A stretch of 33,203 nt of DNA from SG8-41 sp044867805 (GCA_044867805.1 JBIOVQ010000142.1:1-33203), one strand, 5' to 3'. Numbered from the stretch's first letter, positions 7,942 through 14,961 are shown. Program-made: numbers and translations. Notes: generated from the sequence alone by a model not told the origin.

Positions 7942-7951
7942 GGAGAGTGCG

Positions 7952-8731
7952 ATGAAAATTGAAGTCACTGCCTTTCCCCGCACGCAGCACGGATCGGGTG
8001 CGAGCCGCCGCCTGCGCGTGAAGGGGCGCGTCCCCGGCATCGTCTACGGCGCGGACAAGCCCGCGCAGGAGGTCGAGCTCGACCACCACGCGCTGCTGTT
8101 CCATCTCAAGCGCGAGGCGTTCCACTCCTCGATACTGGACCTGGCGCTGAACGGCGAGAAATCGCAGGTCCTGCTGCGCGACTACCAGATGCACCCGTGG
8201 AGGCAGGAAGTGCTGCACGTGGATTTCCAGCGCGTGGACCGCAACCGGAAGATCCGCATGCGGGTGCCGCTGCACTTCGTGAACGGCGAGATCGCGCCGG
8301 GGGTGAAGACCGGCGGCGGCGTGGTGCAGATCGCGATGAACGAGCTCGACATCCAGTGCCTGCCCGACGACCTTCCGGAGTTCATCGAGGTCGACCTCAA
8401 GGACATGGAGCTCAACGAAACGCTGCACGCGACCGAGATCGCCATGCCGAAGGGCGTGGAGCCGGTGTCGAAGCTCAAGCACGAGAACCCCTCGGTGGTG
8501 TCGGTGCACGTGCCGAAGGAGATCGTGATCGAGGAAGAGGCGCCGGCGCCGGTCACCGAGATCATCGGCGAAGTGCCGGCCGAGGGCGAGGAAGCCGCTG
8601 CTGCAGCCGCCGAAGGCGACAAGGGCGAGAAGAAGGAAGCCGGCGCCGAGAAGAAGGAGCCCGCCGCCGCGGCGAAGAAGGAGCCGGTAGCTCCCGAGAA
8701 GAAGGAAACCGGCAAGAAAGGAAAGGAATAG
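7952..8731 (+). CDS. rplY: 50S ribosomal protein L25/Ctc
   Basis: This 259-residue long-form L25 (Ctc/TL5 type) binds 5S rRNA in the large ribosomal subunit. The N-terminal 5S-binding domain (about 1-92) contains RVPGIVYGADKPAQEVELDH and RDYQMHPWRQEVLHVDFQRV. The C-terminal beta domain (about 93-190) contains VPLHFVNGEIAPGVKTGGGV and ADDLPEFIEVDL-like residues. After about residue 193 there is an Ala/Glu/Lys-rich tail of roughly 65 residues with repeated KKE words. The ATG at 7952 is preferred because GGAGAG lies 5 bp upstream; an ATG four codons earlier exists. It is followed by a clear intrinsic terminator. The long acidic-basic tail is common in betaproteobacterial L25 but is especially long here. 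Confidence 0.95.
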   Translation: MKIEVTAFPRTQHGSGASRRLRVKGRVPGIVYGADKPAQEVELDHHALLFHLKREAFHSSILDLALNGEKSQVLLRDYQMHPWRQEVLHVDFQRVDRNRKIRMRVPLHFVNGEIAPGVKTGGGVVQIAMNELDIQCLPDDLPEFIEVDLKDMELNETLHATEIAMPKGVEPVSKLKHENPSVVSVHVPKEIVIEEEAPAPVTEIIGEVPAEGEEAAAAAAEGDKGEKKEAGAEKKEPAAAAKKEPVAPEKKETGKKGKE

Positions 8732-8744
8732 GGCACCGCCCGTC

Positions 8745-8781
8745 AAAAGCCCGCCGTCCGTTGTGGAGCGGCGGGCTTTTT
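8745..8781 (+). terminator. Rho-independent terminator after rplY
   Basis: Stem arms AAAAGCCCGCCG (8745-8756) and CGGCGGGCTTTT (8769-8780) form a perfect 12-bp stem with a 12-nt loop and a T run. It lies 14 bp after the rplY stop codon and ends before the repeat that precedes pth. Confidence 0.9.
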
Positions 8782-8790
8782 CATTGCGGT

Positions 8791-8884
8791 AATGTTGAAT
8801 TTTGAGTGTTGAATTTTGAGTTGACGGCGCTGGCACTCATTCAGCATTCAGCATTCAACATTCAACATTCAACATTCAACATTT
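8791..8884. repeat. Imperfect palindrome with 7-bp periodic right arm (repeat C)
   Basis: The left arm (8791-8820) is a direct repeat of TTGAATTTTGAG. The right arm (8836-8883) is a run of seven-base words, CATTCAG twice and then CATTCAA several times, which pair imperfectly with the left arm. The element ends 2-3 bp before the pth start codon and replaces the place where a ribosome-binding site would be expected. Confidence 0.75.
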
Positions 8885-8886
8885 CG

Positions 8887-9666
8887 ATGAAACTCATCGT
8901 CGGCCTCGGCAATCCGGGGGACAGGTACCAGGCAACCCGGCACAACGCGGGCTTCTGGCTGGTCGAGCGCTTCGCCGCGCAAAGCCACACGGTGCTGCGC
9001 AAGGATGCCAAGTTCGAAGCCCTGGTGGGACGGCACGAGGCGAGCGGCGCCTAGCTGATGCTGCCGCAGGGCCACATGAACCTGAGCGGCAAGCCGGTGC
9101 AGATGCTGGCGAGCTTCTTCAAGATCGCCCCCGCCGACATCCTGGTCGCGCACGACGAGCTCGATTTCCCGCCGGGGGTCGTCCGGCTCAAGCAGGGCGG
9201 CGGCATCGCCGGCCACAACGGCTTGAGGGACATCTCCGCGCGGATCGGCTCGCACGAATACTGGCGGGTGCGCATCGGCATCGGCCACCCGGGGAGCCCG
9301 GAGGCCGGCGCCGACTACGTGCTGCACAAGCCCTTGCAGGAAGAGCGCGCTGCCATAGACTTCGCGATCGGGCGCGCGCTCGAGGTGCTGCCGGCCGTGC
9401 TGGCCGGCGACCTGCAGGGCGCAATGCTCAAGCTGCACACCGAGGCCGAGCCCCCCAAAGTGGAGCGGCCGACGGCGCCGGACAAGCCGGTGAGGGCTGC
9501 GACGGCGGCGCCCGAGAAAGCGAAGAAGGGGAAGAAAGCCGAGCGCGCCGGGAAACCCGGCAAGAAAGGGACGGCCGCCAAGGCCGCGGCGCCCGAGAAG
9601 GAAGGCCTGATCAGTTCCTTCCTGAAGAAAATCCTGCCCGGTTCCGACCCGGCGCGCAGGAAATGA
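8887..9666 (+). CDS. pth: Peptidyl-tRNA hydrolase, interrupted by an in-frame amber codon
   Basis: The frame from the ATG at 8887 reads MKLIVGLGNPGDRYQATRHN..., continues to a TAG at 9052-9054 (codon 56), and resumes in the same frame with LMLPQGHMNLSGKPVQML to the TGA at 9664-9666. Pth releases peptidyl-tRNAs in the cytoplasm and is normally essential. The catalytic residues all remain: Asn in GLGNPG, His in RHNAGFW, Asp in HDELD and Asn in GHNGL. Only codon 56 is wrong, and TAG is one base from TGG and CAG, so a sequencing error, a real nonsense mutation or readthrough are all possible. If the TAG is real, the two pieces are 8887-9054 and, restarting at 9058, 9058-9666. After about residue 190 there is an unusual Lys/Ala/Pro-rich extension ending GLISSFLKKILPG. 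No ribosome site is visible, because repeat C abuts the start. The stop overlaps the ychF start. Confidence 0.85.
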
Positions 9667-10754
9667 CCCTCAAGTGCGGTATCGTGGGCCTGCCCAATGT
9701 GGGCAAGTCCACGCTCTTCAACGCGCTCACCAAAGCCGCCATCGCGGCCGAGAACTATCCTTTCTGCACCATCGAGCCCAACATCGGGGTGGTCCCGGTG
9801 CCGGATCCGCGCCTGAAGCAGATCGCTGGGATCGCCCGCCCGGCCAAGGTTACCCCGGCGGCGGTGGAGTTCGTCGACATCGCCGGGCTGGTCGCGGGCG
9901 CCTCGCGGGGCGAGGGCCTCGGCAACCAGTTCCTGGCGCACATCCGTGAAACCGACGGCATCATCGACCTCGTGCGCTGCTTCGAGGACGAGAACATCGT
10001 CCATGTCACCGGTCGCGTCGATCCGGTCGCCGATATCGAAACCATCCAGACGGAGCTCGCCCTGGCCGATCTCGCGACAGTCGACAAGACGCTGGACCGC
10101 ATAACGCCCAAGGCGAGGTCGGGCGACAAGGAGGCGCTCAAATTGGAGGCGGTCCTCGCGCGGGTGCGCGCCCGCCTCGATCAGGGCAAGCCCGCGCGTG
10201 GCGCGGCGCTGACCGCGGAGGAGCTGCACCTGCTGCAGCCGTTGTGCCTGCTCAGCACCAAGCCCGCGATCTACGTCGCCAACATAGACGAGCAGGGCCT
10301 TTCCGGCAACCCGCTGCTCGACCGCGTGCGCGAGTTTGCCGCGGCGGAGGGCGCTCCAGTGGTGGCGATTTGCGCCAAGATCGAGGCCGAAATGGCCGAC
10401 ATGGGCGACGAGGACAAGCGGGCCTTCCTCGCCGACCTCGGCCTGGAGGAGCCGGGACTCGACCGCGTCATACATGCCGCCTACGACTTGCTGGGGCTGC
10501 ACACGTTCTTCACTGCCGGTCCCAGGGAGGCGCGCGCGTGGACCCTGCACAAGGGCGACACCGCGGCGCAGGCGGCGGGAACAATACATACGGACTTCGA
10601 ACGCGGCTTCATCCGCGCGGAAGTGATCGCCTACGAAGACTACATAGCGTGTGGCGGCGAGCAGGGTGCCAAGGAGGCCGGCAAGATGCGCCTCGAGGGC
10701 CGCGACTATATCGTCCGCGACGGCGACGTGATCTACTTTCGCTTCAACGTCTGA
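9663..10754 (+). CDS. ychF: Redox-regulated ATPase YchF (Obg-family)
   Basis: A 363-residue TRAFAC-class P-loop protein that prefers ATP and binds ribosomes; it acts in stress and translation control. The G1 loop is GLPNVGKST (residues 9-17), followed by the switch region NYPFCTIEPNIGVVPVPD. G3 is FVDIAGLVAGASRGEGLGNQFL and the altered G4 is YVANIDE in place of NKxD, which explains ATP preference in this family. The C-terminal TGS domain includes RAWTLHKGDTAAQAAGTIHTDFERGFIRAEV. The ATG overlaps the pth stop (ATGA), so the two are translationally coupled; this is the usual pth-ychF pair. Length and motifs are normal. Confidence 0.97.
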   Translation: MTLKCGIVGLPNVGKSTLFNALTKAAIAAENYPFCTIEPNIGVVPVPDPRLKQIAGIARPAKVTPAAVEFVDIAGLVAGASRGEGLGNQFLAHIRETDGIIDLVRCFEDENIVHVTGRVDPVADIETIQTELALADLATVDKTLDRITPKARSGDKEALKLEAVLARVRARLDQGKPARGAALTAEELHLLQPLCLLSTKPAIYVANIDEQGLSGNPLLDRVREFAAAEGAPVVAICAKIEAEMADMGDEDKRAFLADLGLEEPGLDRVIHAAYDLLGLHTFFTAGPREARAWTLHKGDTAAQAAGTIHTDFERGFIRAEVIAYEDYIACGGEQGAKEAGKMRLEGRDYIVRDGDVIYFRFNV

Positions 10755-10882
10755 CGGCCAGCGGACGCTTTCGCGCCGGGCCGTCTGCGCGGGATGGAGC
10801 GGACGGAGGTCAGGAACAGGAGCCTCGGCTCCCGTACCCTATGCGCGCCGCTCATCCCGCGCCCATCAGGAGGTATATATAT

Positions 10883-11362
10883 ATGAAGTCGAATCTCAAG
10901 CTGCCGGCGCTGGATCCGGCGCAGGTGCCGGCGGCGACCGGCTCGTCTTACCCGGAGCAGTACAGGGCCACGGTCGCCGGCCGGTCCAAGCGCAGGCTGG
11001 GCGACGCCCTTGGGCTCAGCGTTTTCGGTGTCAATCTCACGACGATCAAGCCGGGCGCGCAATCCGCCCTGCGCCACTGGCATTCGGCCCAGGACGAGTT
11101 CATCTACATGGTCGAGGGGGAGCTCGTGCTCATCACTGACGGCGGCGAGCAGGTGTTGAAGCCGGGCATGTGCGCCGGCTTTCCCGCGGGAAGGGCGGAT
11201 GGCCACCACCTGGTCAATCGCAGCGGCCGCGACGCCATCTACCTCGAAGTCGGGGACCGCACGAAGAACGACGCGGTGACCTATCCCGACAACGATATTC
11301 TCGCCCCGGCGACCAGCGACGGCTCGCGCCGGTTTACGAAGAAGGACGGCACGCCGTACTGA
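10883..11362 (+). CDS. Cupin-domain protein
   Basis: A 159-residue protein with one cupin beta-barrel. Motif 1 is LRHWHSAQDEFIYMVEGELVL (His-x-His, then Glu), the usual metal-binding set. Motif 2 is GMCAGFPAGRADGHHLVNRS with the second His. The start is fixed by an excellent ribosome site, AGGAGGT (10868-10874), 8 bp before the ATG. The spacer between is the unusual run TATATATAT. Cupins of this type can be sugar epimerase-like, dioxygenase-like or transcription partners, and the substrate cannot be named here. It stands 128 bp after ychF with no visible terminator between and is followed closely by repeat D. C-terminal residues (DGSRRFTKKDGTPY) resemble other stand-alone bacterial cupins. 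Confidence 0.88.
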   Translation: MKSNLKLPALDPAQVPAATGSSYPEQYRATVAGRSKRRLGDALGLSVFGVNLTTIKPGAQSALRHWHSAQDEFIYMVEGELVLITDGGEQVLKPGMCAGFPAGRADGHHLVNRSGRDAIYLEVGDRTKNDAVTYPDNDILAPATSDGSRRFTKKDGTPY

Positions 11363-11370
11363 AAAAAGTG

Positions 11371-11466
11371 CGCGATGAGTGACGAGTGATAAGTGATAAG
11401 GTCAGCTTGCGGCAGCGCCGCAGCGCCTTACCAGCACACATCACGTATCACCCATCACTCATCACG
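11371..11466. repeat. Imperfect palindrome with 7-8-bp periodic arms (repeat D)
   Basis: The left arm (11371-11401) consists of GATGAGTGACGAGTGATAAG-type words. The right arm (11426-11466) consists of ATCACGT, ATCACCC, ATCACTC, ATCACGC. The outer parts are complementary, and a small GC hairpin core (GCGGCAGCGCCGC) lies between. It starts 8 bp after the cupin stop codon. Confidence 0.75.
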
Positions 11467-11488
11467 CTTTCGCGGCCGGCGTAGGTGT

Positions 11489-11570
11489 CCCGCGACCTGA
11501 CGACGCTGCGAAGCTACAGGCCTCAGTCCAGGCGCCAGGTACTCGCGGGCCCCGAGGGCGAGCGTCGTCA
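11489..11570 (+). other. Possible folded RNA or DNA element in the cupin-STAS gap
   Basis: CCCGCGACCTG (11489-11499) can pair with CAGGTACTCGCGGG (11536-11549, with a bulge). TGACGACGCT (11498-11507) is an exact inverted repeat of AGCGTCGTCA (11561-11570). The two pairings cross, so they would form a pseudoknot or alternative states. Nothing else recognisable was seen in 11467-11660. Confidence 0.25.
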
Positions 11571-11660
11571 ACCGGCGACTAGTCCGTTAGGCACTCTTGC
11601 ACGGTATCATTGTGAAAAATGTACAGGTGCACCATCACGCGTCAGCATCTGGATGATCCG

Positions 11661-12083
11661 ATGTCGGATATGAGTAAAGCAGCGGGCGGCGCGACTGTGC
11701 AAATCCCGCGCGGCCCGATGCGGTATGAAATCGTCGCCGAGCGGCAATATCTGAGAGCGGATCTTTACAACCGCCAGACCGCGGAGGAGACGGGGAAGTT
11801 TCTCGCGGCGGTCGCGGAGGAGTGCATCAGGCTCGACTGCTTTCGTGTCCTGATATCGGTTCATGCCTCGAAGCCGATATTTACCCTGGAGAAATACGGG
11901 TTTTCGACGTTCATCGAGCTCGCGCTGAAATACTCAGGCAAGATCGCCGTCCTTACGGACAACCCCGAAATGCGCATAGCCCACGAGTACGCCGTGATGC
12001 TGGCGCGCCTGCGCGGCGTCAACGCGCGGACGTTTCGGGACGGGGCGGCCGCCGTCGCGTGGCTGGAGAACGGACGCCGATGA
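11661..12083 (+). CDS. STAS/SpoIIAA-like protein, paralogue 1
   Basis: About 140 residues, with no motif assigned to a catalytic function. The core runs MRYEIVAERQYLRADLYNRQ, TAEETGKFLAAVAEECI, RVLISVHASKPIFTLEKYGF, KIAVLTDNPEMRIAHEYAVM, and LARLRGVNARTFRDGAAAVAWL. This beta-alpha pattern resembles the SpoIIAA/STAS-like proteins found in many Proteobacteria. The next gene is a clear paralogue: YLRAD/YLRAE, SKPIF/SKPVF, AHEYAVMLAR/SHEYIELLAR and a shared C-terminal AWL/EWL. The start is uncertain: ATGs at 11619, 11661 and 11718 are all in frame, and 11661 has GGATGA upstream. The role is not known; the neighbours (REC-GGDEF, PhoB/PhoR) suggest signalling. Confidence 0.75.
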   Translation: MSDMSKAAGGATVQIPRGPMRYEIVAERQYLRADLYNRQTAEETGKFLAAVAEECIRLDCFRVLISVHASKPIFTLEKYGFSTFIELALKYSGKIAVLTDNPEMRIAHEYAVMLARLRGVNARTFRDGAAAVAWLENGRR

Positions 12084-12294
12084 AGTGGTCGCCGCATGGT
12101 GCCGCTGGCGCCCCGCTGGCGGTTAGCCCGTCCGAACTATTGATCTTCGTGGCAAAAGCGCTTGCCGTGACACGCGCGAACTGTAGCCTTCTTGCCACGC
12201 TGCCGGGACCAGCCTGACGAAGGGGCACTGCGGGGCGCACGACGCCCGGGAGCGTTGACGGGCGCCGTTCCACGACTAACCAATTTGAGGCGCA

Positions 12295-12783
12295 ATGGCG
12301 TTCAGGATCACCGCCGAATCGGGCTACCTCCGGGCGGAAATGACGGACCGCAGGACCGTGGAGGAAACGCAGGCCTTTCTGCGTGCAGTCGTGCGCGAGA
12401 ACGCGAAGCATCGCAAGCCGTGCGTCCTGCTCCTGATCCGCCTTTCCAAGCCGGTCTTCCAGGTCGCGGCGCACAGACTCATCGAGCACATCGAGGAGAT
12501 CTCGGGAACGCCGGGGTGCCGGATCGCCGTGGTCGGCGATACCCGGGACCTCCAGATTTCCCATGAGTACATCGAATTGCTGGCCCGGCAGCGCGGCCTG
12601 AACGTGCGCAGCTTCCGGCACGAGGCGGCGGCGCTCGAGTGGCTCAAGGACCAGCGCAAGGCGGCAGACCGCCGCCAGCGGCGGGACCGGCGCGGGCTGT
12701 GGGACCGGCGCCAGAACGGCGATCGACGGGGCGGTCAGCAGGCCGGCGACACCGGCCCGGCGGTACTCGAGCCGGCCCGATGA
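12295..12783 (+). CDS. STAS/SpoIIAA-like protein, paralogue 2, with an Arg-rich tail
   Basis: A 162-residue protein that starts MAFRITAESGYLRAEMTDRR, with GAGG 7 bp before the ATG. Residues 1-118 align along their whole length with the upstream paralogue (SKPVF, RIAVVGDTRDLQISHEY, LARQRGLNVRSFRHEAAALEWL). It differs by a tail with repeated Arg pairs (DRRQRRDRRG, WDRRQNGDRRGG), then a Gly/Ala/Pro end. Similar DRR-rich tails occur on small signalling proteins of Betaproteobacteria; they may bind nucleic acid, membrane or acidic partners. The gene is convergent with the REC-GGDEF gene, and both stop codons lie within one 22-bp hairpin. The 211-bp gap before it holds no gene or obvious signal. 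Confidence 0.78.
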   Translation: MAFRITAESGYLRAEMTDRRTVEETQAFLRAVVRENAKHRKPCVLLLIRLSKPVFQVAAHRLIEHIEEISGTPGCRIAVVGDTRDLQISHEYIELLARQRGLNVRSFRHEAAALEWLKDQRKAADRRQRRDRRGLWDRRQNGDRRGGQQAGDTGPAVLEPAR

Positions 12784-12802
12784 CCGGCGGACCCGCCGGT
12801 CA
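12781..12802. terminator. Hairpin shared by two convergent stop codons
   Basis: TGACCGGCG (12781-12789) and CGCCGGTCA (12794-12802) form a perfect 9-bp stem with loop GACC. The first three bases are the stop codon of the STAS-like gene, and the last three are the stop codon of the REC-GGDEF gene on the other strand. There is no T run, so intrinsic termination is unproven. Confidence 0.5.
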
Positions 12803-13924
12803 CGGTCGGGGCTTCGCCTCTTTTTCCGTTACGACCACGCGGTTGCGTCCCGCCGTCTTCGCGCGGTACATGGCGGCGTCGGCTGCCTGCAGCACCTCCA
12901 GTCCGCTATCGCCGTGGTCCGGGAACATCGCGATGCCGACCGACAGCGTGATCGGTCCGACGCGGCGGCCGTCGCATTCGATCGCGAGCCCTTGCACACC
13001 CAGGCGCAGCTTTTCGGCGCGCTCGCGCAGCGTGACGGGCGAGGCGTGCGCCATGACCAGCACGAATTCCTCCCCGCCGTAGCGGCAGGGGATGTCCTCC
13101 GCGCGCGCCAGCGACAGCAGGAGCTGCCCGACCGTGCGCAGCACCGTGTCTCCCGCGGCATGGCCGAACGTGTCATTGAAACGCTTGAAGTGGTCGATGT
13201 CGATCATCATCACGCCGAAGGGCTGATCGCTGCGCCGGGCGCGGCTCGCTTCGCGGTCCAGCGATTCCTCCAGGTAGCCGCGGTTATAGAGGCCGGTCAG
13301 CGCGTCGCGCAGCGCCTTGTCCTGCAGGCGGCGATTCGCCTGCGTCAGCTCCTTTTCCGCCCACAGCCGTTTCGTAACCTCCTGCCCCAATGCGGACCGC
13401 GCGATCTCCAGCTGCTCCGTGCGCTCGGTCATCTGGCGGTGGAGCAGGGCGTTGCGCCGCTGCAACTCCGCCAGCCGCCCGTAGAGCTTGCCGGCTATCT
13501 GGCGCAACTGCGCGTCCAGCGGGACGGCGCCCGGGCGCGGTTTCCACGGCCGCGGCAGCGGCCCGGAAAGTGCGGCATTGACTGCTTCCAATAGCGCCCC
13601 GGACCCGGTAGGGGTGGTGACGATGCTGGACGCGCCGCAGGCTCGCGCCAGGTCACGCGCCTCGGCTTCCACGTAGGCGTCGGCGAGAAACACTACGCGG
13701 GGCTGGGTAAGGCTCGCGTCCGAGCGCAGATGGCGGACCAGGTGGTAGCCGCCCGGCTCGGGCAGCAGGATGTCCGTGAGCACGAGGTCGGGCGCGCCCG
13801 CGCGCACGATTTCCAGCGCGTCTGCGCCGTCATCGATTTCGAGCAGGCGGTGGCCATGATGTTCGAGCGCCGCCGCCAGCTCGCGACCGAGAGTCCGTTC
13901 ATCGACGATCAGAATGGTGGCCAT
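12800..13924 (-). CDS. Response-regulator-like diguanylate cyclase (REC-GGDEF)
   Basis: A 374-residue protein. A receiver domain (about 1-118) has acidic residues D8/E9 and phosphoacceptor Asp51 (LVLTDILLPEPGG), but the usual switch Thr/Ser is Ala (VFLADA) and the conserved Lys-Pro is Thr-Pro (VTTPTG), so phosphorylation control may be altered. A coiled segment (LAELQRRNALLHRQMTERTE) leads to the GGDEF domain from about residue 215: DALTGLYNRGYLEE, MIDIDHFKRFNDTFGH, active site YGGEEF, and inhibitory-site RAED five residues before it. It should make c-di-GMP from two GTP and be product-inhibited. The ATG at 13924 is chosen because the family N-terminus is MATILIVDE. It is convergent with the STAS-like gene and divergent from the PhoB-like regulator. 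Confidence 0.9.
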   Translation of the reverse strand: MATILIVDERTLGRELAAALEHHGHRLLEIDDGADALEIVRAGAPDLVLTDILLPEPGGYHLVRHLRSDASLTQPRVVFLADAYVEAEARDLARACGASSIVTTPTGSGALLEAVNAALSGPLPRPWKPRPGAVPLDAQLRQIAGKLYGRLAELQRRNALLHRQMTERTEQLEIARSALGQEVTKRLWAEKELTQANRRLQDKALRDALTGLYNRGYLEESLDREASRARRSDQPFGVMMIDIDHFKRFNDTFGHAAGDTVLRTVGQLLLSLARAEDIPCRYGGEEFVLVMAHASPVTLRERAEKLRLGVQGLAIECDGRRVGPITLSVGIAMFPDHGDSGLEVLQAADAAMYRAKTAGRNRVVVTEKEAKPRP

Positions 13925-14268
13925 GGTTAGCCCTGGCTTCCATCCCGCCCCTGCCCGGGCGCTCCGTGGCGGCAGCCCGCCCGCAGCGGACCGTTCACCA
14001 CGTTGATACGGAGTCTGGGGCAACATCGGGCGGCGGCGGAGGCACTATTTCCTCCTGGCCCGTTCGGGTCATGCCAGCAGCATCACCCATGGACATTTTC
14101 CGGGCCGGTCAGCTTCGGCGGTGCGCTCCCGGCGGGCAAAGCTGTAGCTGCTCCGCTACCGCGAATCACCGGATCGCTACCTAAATATCAAGCCGGCGCG
14201 ATAGTGTGGGCTGATGGGTTGCACTATCATCGTTTCCGTTTTCCACAACGTGGCTGCGAGCGACGCTT
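13925..14268. other. 344-bp divergent gap between the GGDEF gene and phoB-like gene
   Basis: No gene was recognised. At 14139-14181 there are two adjacent small hairpins (GTAGC-TGCTCC-GCTAC, and GCGAATC-ACCG-GATCGC). The segment upstream of the phoB-like start is less GC-rich (CTAAATATCAAG, GTTTCCGTTTTCC) and probably holds the promoter. No convincing Pho box (two direct CTGTCAT-type repeats) was found. Confidence 0.4.
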
Positions 14269-14961
14269 ATGGACGGAACGATACTCATCGTCGAAGACGA
14301 ACCAGAGATCCAGCACCTGATCGCGGTCAATCTCCAGCACGCCGGCTACCGCGCCATGCGCGCGGCGAGCGTCCCCGAGGCGGAATCGCTGATGCAACGC
14401 ATGCTGCCCAATCTGGTGCTGCTCGACTGGATATTGCCCCAGACGCTGGGAATGACGTTTGCGCGGCGGCTGCGCGGCGATCAGCGCACGTCGGATATTC
14501 CGATCATCATGCTGAGCGGCCGCGCGCAGGAGTCCGACAAGGTCGCCGCGCTCGAAGCCGGAGTGGACGACTATGTCACCAAGCCCTTCTCGCCGCGCGA
14601 GCTGCTCGCGCGCATCAAGGCGGTGCTGCGGCGGTCGGCGCCCCAGCGCACCGATGATGTCGCCGAGATCTCCGGCCTGAAGCTTGACCCCGGCCCGCGC
14701 CGCGTCACCTGCAACGGCCACGATGTCGAGCTCGGCGACGTCGAGTTCCGCATGCTGCATTTCCTGATGACCCACCCCGAGCGTGTCTACAGCCGCGCCC
14801 AGCTGCTCGACCAGGTCTGGGGCGACCACGTCTTCGTGGAGGAGCGCACTGTGGATGTGCACGTGCGCAGGCTGCGCCAGGCGCTCGCGCCGGGTGGCCA
14901 CGACCGCCTGATCGAAACTGTTCGCGGGACCGGATATCGCTTCCGCCGCTGCCTCGGTTGA
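14269..14961 (+). CDS. phoB: PhoB-like OmpR-family response regulator
   Basis: A 230-residue transcription factor. The receiver domain (1-120) has GTILIVEDEPEI, phosphoacceptor Asp in NLVLLDWILPQTLG (about residue 53), the Ser switch in IIMLSGRA and the conserved Lys in DDYVTKPFSPRELLARI. The DNA-binding winged helix (about 132-230) has VELGDVEFRMLHFLMTHPER, the recognition region YSRAQLLDQVWG, and the signature RTVDVHVRRLRQAL...GTGYRFR. Sequence and partner match PhoB of the phosphate-starvation system. No pst genes are near, so a different stimulus is possible. The downstream kinase gene begins 7 bp after its stop (GTG start) or 80 bp later (ATG start). Confidence 0.88.
   Translation: MDGTILIVEDEPEIQHLIAVNLQHAGYRAMRAASVPEAESLMQRMLPNLVLLDWILPQTLGMTFARRLRGDQRTSDIPIIMLSGRAQESDKVAALEAGVDDYVTKPFSPRELLARIKAVLRRSAPQRTDDVAEISGLKLDPGPRRVTCNGHDVELGDVEFRMLHFLMTHPERVYSRAQLLDQVWGDHVFVEERTVDVHVRRLRQALAPGGHDRLIETVRGTGYRFRRCLG

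Noticed and set aside
8836..8884. Short tandem words before pth that look like a CRISPR fragment.
   Set aside because: Units are only 7 bp with no spacers; the block is one arm of a palindrome.
11588..11604. TTAGGCACTCTTGCAC, resembling a sigma54 -24/-12 promoter before the first STAS-like gene.
   Set aside because: The GG to GC distance is 7 bp, not the required 10.
14101..14185. GGGCAAAGC followed by a hairpin and a CACCGGATC-like segment before the phoB-like gene, resembling a c-di-GMP-I (GEMM) riboswitch.
   Set aside because: The second conserved GACGCAAAGC block and the P1 closing stem are not there; two simple hairpins explain the pattern.
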